64,000 bases of DNA, taken from NCBI GenBank assembly GCA_009845425.1, contig VXZQ01000011.1, positions 62,001 to 126,000 on the forward strand. Direction: 5' to 3'. Of this stretch, positions 34,010 to 42,096 are shown piece after piece. The position numbers and the translations under genes are program-made. The notes beneath the pieces are model-generated. The model saw nothing but the letters and a program-made list of their open reading frames with translations. It searched no databases and was not told the DNA's origin. Source of the stretch: Holophagales bacterium (lineage in GTDB: Bacteria; Acidobacteriota; Thermoanaerobaculia; Multivoradales; Multivoraceae). Each line of letters begins with the position of its first letter. Within the stretch, counting starts at the first letter, position 1.

Positions 34010-35647
34010 CTACTCCTCCAGCCAGATCGTCGCGAAGTTCATCTTGCCGTCCCAGCCCATCAACTGGTCGAGGTTGCGCACCCTCCCGGGCGCCGCCGCG
34101 AAGGTCACGCCGTAGAGCAGCGGCGTGAACCAAGCCTCGCCGAGCACCGTCCGGTTGAGCTCGATGTAGACCTGCTTGCGGGCGTCGTTGTCGTAGAGCG
34201 AGGCGCCCAGTTCCACCAGTTCATCGACGTCCGGCCGCAGCACGTTGCCCGGGTTGTAGTAGCCGTCGCTCTTGTAGGCCAGCGAGGCCATCCAGTCCGG
34301 CTCGGGATAGCGGCTCCAGGAGGTGATGAACATCGGGTACTCCTGGCCGTGGTTGAACCTCTCGGTCGCCGGTCCGCTCGACAGCACGTCGATGTCCATG
34401 TGGATGCCGATCTTCTTCAGCATCGCCCGCACCACCTCGGCGCTGGAGACGAGGAGGGGATTGTGGTGGGTGACCGCGGTGAACTCCAGGCCGCTCTCAA
34501 GCCCGGCCCTTTCGAGGTACTGCCGGGCCTTGTCGACGTCATAGGTCGGCCGTTCGCCGTCCGGCTCGTGGACCCAGGAACCCACCGGCCACATTCCCGC
34601 GTCGGCCTCGATCGCGCGGTCGAAGAAGATCGCCCTGTTGATCACGGTCGGGTCGACGGCGTGCGCGATCGCCAGCCGGACGTTCACGTCGTCGAGCGGC
34701 GGCTTGTCGACATTGAACACCAGTGTCAGCGCGATGCCGCCGCCCGGCATCGTCTCGATCCGGACCCGCTCGTCGCGCTCGAAGCTCGATACGTCCTTGT
34801 AGGGGAGGTAGGTGAGGTCGATCTCGCCGGTGCGCAGGGCGGCGGCGCGGACGGTCTCGTCGCGGATCACCCGGATCGTCACCTCGTCGAGATACGGAAG
34901 CTGGTTGCCGTGCTCGTCGCGACCCCAGTAGTCCTCGTTCCTCACGAAGTGCACGAGGGTGCCGGTGATCACCTCCTTCACCCTGAACGGCCCGGTTCCC
35001 GACGGGTTCCAGCCGTAGTCGGCGCCGAGCGCCTCGATCGCGGCCGGCGAGCTCATCACGCCGCCCCGGTCGGCCAGCATGCCGAAGCCCGCGCCCCACG
35101 GCCCGGCCAGATCGAAACGCACCGTGTACTCGTCGATCACCTCGACGCCCTCGATCACCGCCAGCGATGCGCGCGGCGTGGCGACGGTCGCGGGGTCCAG
35201 GATCCGCTCGATGTTGGCTTTCACCGCATGGGCATTGAAGGGGGTGCCGTCATGGAAAACGACGCCTTCACGCAAGTGGAAGGTGATCGAGTCGGGATCC
35301 GTCGCGATCTCCCAGGAGGTGGCGAGCGAGGTCTCCGGCCGAGGATTGAGCTGCGGGTCCGCGTCGACCAGTTGATCGAAAATCTGCCGCCAGAAGTAGG
35401 CGTCGGCGCCCGACCGGCCGAGGATCGCGTCGAGCGATGTGGGCTCCAGGGAGTGGCCCACCCGAAGATGGCCGCCGTAGCGCGGGCCGCCGACGGCGGG
35501 GGGTCGGGGCGCCAGGGCGGCGTACTCCAGCCGGTCGGCGCGACTCTCGGGCGCGCAGCCGACGAGGAAGCTCAGTAGCGCCGCAAGCAGAAGCAGCGAC
35601 GCGGATACGCTCGCCCTCAACGGCGCAGGCAGTGGAACGACGGACAT
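34010..35647 (-). CDS. Substrate-binding lipoprotein of peptide-type ABC importer (SBP family 5)
   Basis: 545 aa from the ATG at 35647; lipoprotein signal ending LVGC (Cys about residue 30). GGHLRVGHSLEPTSLDAILGRS, TSLATSWEIATDPDSITFHLREGVVFHDGTPFNAHAVK and GTGPFRVKEVITGTLVHFVRNEDYW are typical of DppA/OppA-like proteins. It delivers solute to the DppB/DppC pair downstream. No OppD/OppF-type ATPase gene follows: the operon stops after the permeases. Confidence 0.94.
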   Translation of the reverse strand: MSVVPLPAPLRASVSASLLLLAALLSFLVGCAPESRADRLEYAALAPRPPAVGGPRYGGHLRVGHSLEPTSLDAILGRSGADAYFWRQIFDQLVDADPQLNPRPETSLATSWEIATDPDSITFHLREGVVFHDGTPFNAHAVKANIERILDPATVATPRASLAVIEGVEVIDEYTVRFDLAGPWGAGFGMLADRGGVMSSPAAIEALGADYGWNPSGTGPFRVKEVITGTLVHFVRNEDYWGRDEHGNQLPYLDEVTIRVIRDETVRAAALRTGEIDLTYLPYKDVSSFERDERVRIETMPGGGIALTLVFNVDKPPLDDVNVRLAIAHAVDPTVINRAIFFDRAIEADAGMWPVGSWVHEPDGERPTYDVDKARQYLERAGLESGLEFTAVTHHNPLLVSSAEVVRAMLKKIGIHMDIDVLSSGPATERFNHGQEYPMFITSWSRYPEPDWMASLAYKSDGYYNPGNVLRPDVDELVELGASLYDNDARKQVYIELNRTVLGEAWFTPLLYGVTFAAAPGRVRNLDQLMGWDGKMNFATIWLEE

Positions 35648-35688
35648 CTCGGAATCGTGCAACTCTAATGACTCACGAGACGCGCACC

Positions 35689-37260
35689 ATGAGACAGCAA
35701 ACTGCACTCCTCTTGCTCGGCGCACTGCTCTCGGTGCCCTGCGCCGCGCAGCCCGGCGACCGGTCGGACCAGCTCCTTCTGGCGGCCGCGGCGCCGAACC
35801 GACAGACCGACCTCGAAGAGCGCCCGAACGTCCTGTTCATCGTCGCCGACGATCTGAATGTCGCGCTCGGCGCCTACCTCGACTCGGCGCCGTCCCCGCA
35901 GTACGCGGGCGGGAAGACCCCGAACCTGGACCGGCTGGCCGCGGACGGCATCCGCTTCGACCGCGCCTACGTGCAGAACCCGCTCTGCAACCCGTCGCGG
36001 ACTTCGTTCCTGAGCGGACTCCGGCCGCCCACAACCGAGATCTACAACGGGCAGACCCCTCCCCGCACGAAGATCGGCGACGATCTGCGCATGCTGCCCG
36101 AGCACTTCCACGACAATGGCTACTTCACGGCCCGGGTCGGGAAGATCGCGCACAACATCTTCGAGCACGCGGTGTCCTGGGACGTATCGAACTTCGCCCT
36201 GTCGCGAGAGCCCGACATGCGCCTTCATCTGCCGGGCTACCTGCCCGGAGTCGACCTCTCCGTCGAACGCGACAACACCTGGACGGACGGTTCCAAGGAC
36301 GGCATGTCACGCGCCGATGTCCTCGCACCCCTCGGCCGGCAAGGAGGTCTGCCCCTGTCATGGCGCGCGACGCACGAATCGCCGCGCATGACGCCGGACG
36401 GAACCACGGCGACGCGGATCGTCCAGTTGCTGGCCGAGAACCGGGACAAGCCCTTCTTCATCGCCGCCGGTTTCCACAAACCCCATCAACCGTGGGTCGG
36501 CCCCGTGGAGTTCTTCGACCAGCACCCGGTCGATGAGATCCAACTGCCGCAGACACCGCCGGACGACACCGCCGACCTTCCCGCCGCGGCGTTCCGAATC
36601 CTGCCGGACGACGCCGCCCACACGGAGAGGCAGCGCAAGCAGGCGATCGCCGCGTACCACGCCATGGTCACGATGACCGACTTCTACGTCGGCCAGTTGC
36701 TGGACGCCCTCGAGCTGCTCGATCTCGCCGACTCCACGATCGTCGTGTTTACCAGCGACCACGGCTTTCAACTGAACGAGCACGGCGGGCTGTGGCGCAA
36801 GACGGTCCAGTTCGAGGAGTCGACCCGAGTGCCGCTCCTCGTGCGGCTCCCGGGCGGCGGGCAGGCCGGTGAGGTCGCGGCCGGACTCGTGGAACTGGTC
36901 GACCTCTACCCGACCCTCGTCGAACTGTGCAATCTCCCCGCCCCCGCGCACGAACTCGAAGGCACGAGCTTCCGGCCGCTGCTCGATGATCCGGCCCGCC
37001 CGTGGAAGTCGGCGGCCTTCTCGGAATCGATACGCGAAGGCTTCCACGGACGCACCCTGCGAACGCAGCGCTACCGGTACACGGAATGGACCCCGCTGAG
37101 GGCAACGGGCGACGAGACCGAGCGCGAGCTCTACGATCTCGAAGAAGACCCCTTCGAGTACGAGAACCTGGCTTCCGATCCAGGTCGCCGTGAGCAGATC
37201 AAGGAACTGTCCCGCCGCCTTCGCGCTGGCTGGCGGGCGGCGCTCCCGGAGTCGATCTGA
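35689..37260 (+). CDS. Secreted sulfatase, iduronate-2-sulfatase-like
   Basis: 523 aa from the ATG at 35689, which opens the signal peptide MRQQTALLLLGALLSVPCAAQ; an ATG seven codons earlier is possible. NVLFIVADDLNVALGAY, the formylglycine motif C100-N-P-S-R104, FIAAGFHKPHQPWVGP and VFTSDHGFQLNEHGGLWRK resemble iduronate-2-sulfatases. A Ser at +3 is also accepted by formylglycine-generating enzymes. Its stop codon overlaps the probable CTG start of the ABC exporter, so it heads a sulfatase-exporter-GH32 unit. Confidence 0.92.
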   Translation: MRQQTALLLLGALLSVPCAAQPGDRSDQLLLAAAAPNRQTDLEERPNVLFIVADDLNVALGAYLDSAPSPQYAGGKTPNLDRLAADGIRFDRAYVQNPLCNPSRTSFLSGLRPPTTEIYNGQTPPRTKIGDDLRMLPEHFHDNGYFTARVGKIAHNIFEHAVSWDVSNFALSREPDMRLHLPGYLPGVDLSVERDNTWTDGSKDGMSRADVLAPLGRQGGLPLSWRATHESPRMTPDGTTATRIVQLLAENRDKPFFIAAGFHKPHQPWVGPVEFFDQHPVDEIQLPQTPPDDTADLPAAAFRILPDDAAHTERQRKQAIAAYHAMVTMTDFYVGQLLDALELLDLADSTIVVFTSDHGFQLNEHGGLWRKTVQFEESTRVPLLVRLPGGGQAGEVAAGLVELVDLYPTLVELCNLPAPAHELEGTSFRPLLDDPARPWKSAAFSESIREGFHGRTLRTQRYRYTEWTPLRATGDETERELYDLEEDPFEYENLASDPGRREQIKELSRRLRAGWRAALPESI

Positions 37261-39380
37261 CGCAGCCCGCAGCCGCCCCGCGACTCCCGGGCCGCCGCCA
37301 AACGTGGCGGGCAAGGCTGCGAGAGGGAGAGAAAGCGCTCGACCGTTCGGCGAGCGCGCTCGACACCCGGACCGACATCCCGTTCCGCGAAGTCCTGCGC
37401 ATCTTCGGGCGCGCCCTCGCCTACATGCGCCTGTTCAAGGCGCGGGTCGCCGCCAAGTTCGGGTTGCTGACGGCGGAGATGGCGTTCCGGCTGCTCGTCG
37501 CGCCGTGGCCGGGCAAGATCGTCGTCGATCACGTCATCCTCGGCATGCCCATCGTGGACGCGGCCGGGTTCCCCTCCTACCTAAGCCCTTTCGTGCTGCT
37601 CCTGGCCGGCAGGGGCCCGCTGGAGATCATGGCGTGGGTACTCGTCCTCGGCGTCTTCATGGTGACGGTGTTCGGGTTCACGACGAACCGGGGCACCGTC
37701 AGGTCCGCGACCGGGATGCCCACCGGAGCATCCGCGGCCTCGTCGGGCGGCGCCACCGTCCTCCTCCAGCAGGGGCACGGCACCCTGGCCCAGGGCCACG
37801 ACACGGCCACCCGGACCGAGAACGAGGCCAACCGGGGCTCCGGCCTGATGGGCGGCATTCTCGGACTCCTCGACTTCCGGGTGCACCTGCGCCTGACGCA
37901 GTCGATGAACCACCTCCTCAGGACGAAACTCGCCGGGCGGATCAAGCGCCTGCCGATGACGACCCTGGACGACCAGCGGATCGGCGACAGCATCTACCGC
38001 GTCCTCTACGACACAACGAGCGTCAGCCGCGTTCTCTACGAGGTGGGTCTCGAGTTCTACTCCCACGCGCTCGGCATCACGATCAGCGCGATGATGATGT
38101 ACACGTACTTCGGCGACGCTCCAGAGGTCATCCTGCTGGCCGCCCTGTCGCTGCCGATCATGCTCATCTTCGTCGGTCCATTCGCGCGGATGGCACGGCG
38201 CAGAAGCCAGGCCAGCCGCGCCTCGGGCGCCGCGACGACGGCGAACATCGAAGAGGGCATGAGCAACGTGCTAGCCGTACAGAGCCTCGGTGGAAACGAG
38301 CGGGAAGGCCAGCGATTCAGGAAGGCCAGCGAGGAGTCCTTCAGGCGTTTCCGCATCGAGTCGCTGCTCAAGCTGACCTACCAGCAATTCGGCAGCCTGG
38401 CCTTCCTGCTGAGCCAGGTCCTGTTCTTCGTCGTTATCGCCGGACGCGTGATCGACGGCACGTTCACGGCCGGCGACTACTTCGTCCTCAACTACTACTT
38501 CTTCGTCCTGAGCGCGACGTTCAGCGGGATGGGCTTCATCTACCCGGTTCTGCAGGACAACATCGCCGGACTGCGCCGGGTGTTCTTCCTGATGGACCTG
38601 CCATCGGAGAAGACGAGCGAAGGCGTCGGGCTGCCCCGGATCAGCCGCGGCGTCGAGATGAGGAACGTAGGGCTGACGTATCCCGACGGACGCCGGGCGC
38701 TGAGCGACATCAACCTCGAGGCCCGCCTGGGCGAGATCGTCGCACTCGTCGGCCCGACCGGCGCGGGCAAGACGAGCCTCGCCTACCTGGTGCCGGCGTT
38801 CGTGCAGCCCACCGAAGGTACGGTGACGATCGACGGCGTCGACCTGAAGGACGTCTCGGTCGACAGCCTCCGCGACCAGGTCTCCTACGTTTTCCAGGAG
38901 ACGCAACTGTTCTCCGACTCGATCCTCGAGAACATCCGCTACGGGAATCTCGACGCGACCGAGGCGCAAGTCGAGCGTGCCGCGCGCGTCGCCGGAGCGC
39001 ACGACTTCATCGCGGACCTGCCCGACGGCTACCGAACCAACCTCGGCACCGTGACGAGCAAGCTCTCGGTGGGACAGAAGCAACGCATCGCGATCGCCCG
39101 GGGGCTCCTGCGGGACGCGCGCATCCTGATCCTGGACGAACCGACGTCAGCTCTCGACCCGGAGACCGAGGCCTACCTGGTCGACGCCCTGCACGAGGCG
39201 GCGAAGGACAGGCTGGTCATCATCATCGCCCACCGCCTGTCGACGATCGCCAACGCCGACCGGATCTACTTTCTCGAGGAAGGCGAGATCCGGGAGCAGG
39301 GAACCCACGAGGAGCTGATGGCGGTACCGGAAGGGCAGTACCGGAGGTACGCCACGCTGCAGGCCGGAGCGCCGGGATGA
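37257..39380 (+). CDS. ABC exporter, fused membrane and ATPase domains (paralogue 1)
   Basis: 707 aa. Six membrane segments, then a nucleotide-binding domain with Walker A GPTGAGKTS, signature LSVGQKQR (LSGGQ variant), and LILDEPTSALD. The start is inferred as the CTG at 37257: GGAG is 5 nt upstream, it overlaps the sulfatase stop as CTGA, and the added 56 residues (REGEKALDRSASALDTRTDIPFREVLRIFG) align with the N-terminus of the paralogue at 42047; the first ATG (37425) would remove this. Between the first membrane spans is a 50-residue Ser/Gly/Thr-rich insert (GTLAQGHD core) found only in the two paralogues. ATGA overlap with the GH32 gene. Confidence 0.88.
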   Translation: MTQPAAAPRLPGRRQTWRARLREGEKALDRSASALDTRTDIPFREVLRIFGRALAYMRLFKARVAAKFGLLTAEMAFRLLVAPWPGKIVVDHVILGMPIVDAAGFPSYLSPFVLLLAGRGPLEIMAWVLVLGVFMVTVFGFTTNRGTVRSATGMPTGASAASSGGATVLLQQGHGTLAQGHDTATRTENEANRGSGLMGGILGLLDFRVHLRLTQSMNHLLRTKLAGRIKRLPMTTLDDQRIGDSIYRVLYDTTSVSRVLYEVGLEFYSHALGITISAMMMYTYFGDAPEVILLAALSLPIMLIFVGPFARMARRRSQASRASGAATTANIEEGMSNVLAVQSLGGNEREGQRFRKASEESFRRFRIESLLKLTYQQFGSLAFLLSQVLFFVVIAGRVIDGTFTAGDYFVLNYYFFVLSATFSGMGFIYPVLQDNIAGLRRVFFLMDLPSEKTSEGVGLPRISRGVEMRNVGLTYPDGRRALSDINLEARLGEIVALVGPTGAGKTSLAYLVPAFVQPTEGTVTIDGVDLKDVSVDSLRDQVSYVFQETQLFSDSILENIRYGNLDATEAQVERAARVAGAHDFIADLPDGYRTNLGTVTSKLSVGQKQRIAIARGLLRDARILILDEPTSALDPETEAYLVDALHEAAKDRLVIIIAHRLSTIANADRIYFLEEGEIREQGTHEELMAVPEGQYRRYATLQAGAPG

Positions 39381-41065
39381 CTGAACGCGAGATCGATATG
39401 TCGAGTGCGAGGGTCGAGGACGCGGTACTGGCCGCGCTGCGGGAGCACCTGCAGCAGCAGGCTAAGCGGGCCGGCGGCCAGGACAAACATCTGGTCCTCG
39501 ACGACGCCGAGGTAATCGTCGACGGAGACTCGGCAACCGTAGGTCCGGTCGCCCTCCGCTCGCCGACTGGGGGCGGCTTCTTCGAGTTCAGGATGACGAG
39601 GGAGGCGGACGGCACCTGGCGTTGCCTGGCAGTCGCCGGGTCCAGAAGGGCGGATCGACTCGCCGAGAACACCCGCGAACTACGCGAACGCATCCTGAGC
39701 GATCCGGCACGGCCGGGCTACCACTTCGTGATTCCAGGAGGCGTGGCCATGCCGTTCGACCCGAACGGGGCCATCTACTGGAAGGGCCGCTATCACCTGT
39801 TCTACATCTTCCAGGACACGCGACTGGGCAAGCGGTCCGATCACTGGGGGCACATGTCGAGCGCGGACCTGTTCCACTGGCGCCACCACCCCACCGGCCT
39901 GCTCGACGGCATGTACAGCGGCAACTGCTTCCTGAACAAGGAAGGTCTGCCGACGATCTGCTACCACCAGCATGGCCTGGGCAACGCGATGGCGGTTGCC
40001 CTGGACGAGGACCTGAACGACTGGAGGAAGCTCGACTCGAACCCGATCACGCCGGAGACGCGGGAGGGCGACGAACACCACGGCAGGTACCGGTCATGGG
40101 ACCCCTTCGGATGGCTCGAAGGCGACACCTACTACGCGATCTTCGGCGGCAAACGCCCGGCGGTTGCGACGTCGGCTGCACTCGACGGCGAATGGAAGTA
40201 CGCCGGCGACCTCTTCGCCCACGGTGTCGAAGGCGTGTCGCTGGACGAAGACGTGTCCTGCCCCGATCTCTTCGAACTCGGCGGCAAGCACGTGCTCCTC
40301 TGCATCAGCCATCGGCTCGGCTGCCGCTACTACGTCGGGGAATGGAGGAACGAACAGTTCCACCCCGAGTCCCACGCCCGGATGAGCTGGGTCGACAACT
40401 CGTTCTTCGCTCCGGAGAGCCTGGTCGACGACCGGGGCCGCCGCGTCATGTGGGCCTGGATCCTCGACGAGCCTCTGTTCGGAGCGCGAACGAAGCACAG
40501 CTGGTCCGGCACGTTGAGCCTGCCGCGGGTGCTGTCGCTCGGAGATGACGGGCTGCTCCGCATGGACGTGCCGGAGGAGATCGAAGCGCTGCGTGACGGC
40601 GACGGAGTGCGGATGGGACCGTTCGTCGTGCCGGCCGACGAGGAGGTGCACGTAGAAGGCGTCACCGGCAACAGCCTCGAGCTGCTAGTCGAGATGGAAG
40701 GCGCGGAGGCATCGCACTTCGGTGTCAAGGTCTGCGCCTCGCCCGACGGCCAGGAAGAGACCTCCATCTTCTACGACGCCGGAGAGAGGCTGCTGAAAGT
40801 CGACACACGCAGATCAGGCCCTGACGAAACGCCGAAGGTAGTGGAGGCGGCTCCGTTCGGATTGAAGCCCGGCGAGCGACTCAAGCTGCGCGTCTTCGTC
40901 GACAAGTCCGTGGTCGAGGTCTTCGCCAACAGCCGCCAGGCCATCGCACGGCGCATCTATCCATCTCGCCCGGACAGCATCGGCGTTAGGGTCTTCTCCG
41001 CCGCCGGCGACGCCCGCGTGCACTCCCTAGAGGCCTGGAAGATCACGCCTTCGAATCCCTACTAG
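39377..41065 (+). CDS. GH32-family (fructosidase-like) protein, cytoplasmic
   Basis: 562 aa, no signal peptide. The first 115 residues are an unfamiliar helical/beta extension. The five-bladed propeller then shows F-D128-PNG (nucleophile in place of NDPNG), YHLFYIFQ, the RDP-like site RSWD242P, and EDVSCPDLFEL at 291-301 where most GH32 enzymes have WECPD: the acid/base Glu position carries Ser. The C-terminal beta-sandwich ends LKLRVFVDKSVVEVFANSRQAIARRIYP, a GH32 hallmark. Predicted to act on fructosides or a related sugar, unless the active site is altered. Start overlaps the ABC exporter stop (ATGA). Confidence 0.88.
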   Translation: MTEREIDMSSARVEDAVLAALREHLQQQAKRAGGQDKHLVLDDAEVIVDGDSATVGPVALRSPTGGGFFEFRMTREADGTWRCLAVAGSRRADRLAENTRELRERILSDPARPGYHFVIPGGVAMPFDPNGAIYWKGRYHLFYIFQDTRLGKRSDHWGHMSSADLFHWRHHPTGLLDGMYSGNCFLNKEGLPTICYHQHGLGNAMAVALDEDLNDWRKLDSNPITPETREGDEHHGRYRSWDPFGWLEGDTYYAIFGGKRPAVATSAALDGEWKYAGDLFAHGVEGVSLDEDVSCPDLFELGGKHVLLCISHRLGCRYYVGEWRNEQFHPESHARMSWVDNSFFAPESLVDDRGRRVMWAWILDEPLFGARTKHSWSGTLSLPRVLSLGDDGLLRMDVPEEIEALRDGDGVRMGPFVVPADEEVHVEGVTGNSLELLVEMEGAEASHFGVKVCASPDGQEETSIFYDAGERLLKVDTRRSGPDETPKVVEAAPFGLKPGERLKLRVFVDKSVVEVFANSRQAIARRIYPSRPDSIGVRVFSAAGDARVHSLEAWKITPSNPY

Positions 41066-42096
41066 GCCGCCGCGCTAACGACGTAGACCACGCCGCCCGC
41101 GTCGCCGGCGACAACGGTCTGGCCGTCGAGCGAGACCGCGCAAGGGCGTACACGGTCGTTGCACTCGACGGCGGCGAGCTGCTGCCCTGACTCGAGGTTC
41201 CAGAGGCGCAAAGTCCGGTCCGTGGAGGCGGAGACGGCGCGCCGGCCGCTCGGCATCAAAGTCACGGAGAAGACCGGTCCTGTGTGGCCTTCAAGCACTT
41301 GGTGACCCCGGCCTGCTTGGAGATCCCAGACGCGCAGTGTTGCATCGGCGGAGGCGGAGACTGCTGTTTCGCCGTCCGGTGCCACTGCCACGCCATAAAC
41401 CTCTGCCCTGTGTCCTTCGAGCGTGTGCAACGCGCGGCCCGAGTCGAGATTCCAAAGCCGCAGCGTCCGGTCTCCGGACACGGAGATGGCTCGCGCGCCC
41501 TCCGGGACGACGGCGACGGCGTGGACCGCGTCGGTGTGTCCTTCGAGGGTGCGCAACTCCAGTCCGGCCTCCAAGTCCCACACCCGGACTGTCTTGTCCC
41601 AGGAGACGGAAACGGCACGAGTGCCGTCGGCGGTCAGGGCGAAGGACTTGACGTCGTCCGTGTGCCCCTCCAAGACGTGCACCTCCCGGCCCGTCCGGGA
41701 ATCCCATACCCGCAGTGTGGTGTCCGCGGACGACGAGACGGCTCGCCGGCCATCGCCCGTCACCGCCACCGAGTAGACCTCAGTGTCGTGTCCCCGGAGC
41801 ACCCGAAGCGTCCGACCGGAAGCCAGGTCCCAGACCCGCAAGGTCGCGTCGAAGGAACCGGATACGGCCCGCCTGCCGTCCGGCGTTACGGCGACACACC
41901 AGACGCCGGCGCCGTGGCCTTCGAGCGTGTGCAGGGCCCTCCCCGATTCGAGGTCCCAGACACGCAGCGTCGCATCCGCCGACGCGGAGACGACGCGCCC
42001 GCCATCAGGCGTCACCGCGAGGGCCTCGACCCTCCCGGTGTGACCCTCAAGCCTGTGAACCAGCCTGAAGCGACACATACTCGCGGTACCGCCCAT
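41062..42096 (-). CDS. WD40-repeat protein (seven to eight blades)
   Basis: 344 aa made almost wholly of 42-residue units of the form LEGH-x-V-x-VAV-x-PDGR-x-AVS-x-S-x-D-x-TLRVWDL-x-SGR; seven are canonical and the eighth is worn (DGQTVVAGDAGGVVYVV). No signal peptide, so a cytoplasmic beta-propeller scaffold or sensor. The start (42096, or ATG 42078) lies inside the end of the ABC exporter gene in another frame, an overlap of 32-50 nt implying coupled translation. Its stop shares CTAG with the convergent GH32 stop. Confidence 0.9.
   Translation of the reverse strand: MGGTASMCRFRLVHRLEGHTGRVEALAVTPDGGRVVSASADATLRVWDLESGRALHTLEGHGAGVWCVAVTPDGRRAVSGSFDATLRVWDLASGRTLRVLRGHDTEVYSVAVTGDGRRAVSSSADTTLRVWDSRTGREVHVLEGHTDDVKSFALTADGTRAVSVSWDKTVRVWDLEAGLELRTLEGHTDAVHAVAVVPEGARAISVSGDRTLRLWNLDSGRALHTLEGHRAEVYGVAVAPDGETAVSASADATLRVWDLQAGRGHQVLEGHTGPVFSVTLMPSGRRAVSASTDRTLRLWNLESGQQLAAVECNDRVRPCAVSLDGQTVVAGDAGGVVYVVSAAA

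Noticed and set aside
32831..35578. A 915-codon open frame on the plus strand opposite the peptide ABC importer genes
   Set aside because: High GC leaves long antisense frames open; its amino acids are low-complexity Arg/His/Val/Asp-rich and the opposite strand has clear DppA/B/C proteins.
37190..41065. A single 1291-codon frame that would fuse an unknown N-terminus to GH32
   Set aside because: The first 729 codons are an out-of-frame reading of the ABC exporter gene; GH32 begins at the ATG of 39377, which overlaps the exporter stop.
41090..42060. Tandem DNA repeats of about 126 bp
   Set aside because: They are the blades of the WD40 protein; protein-level repetition explains them.
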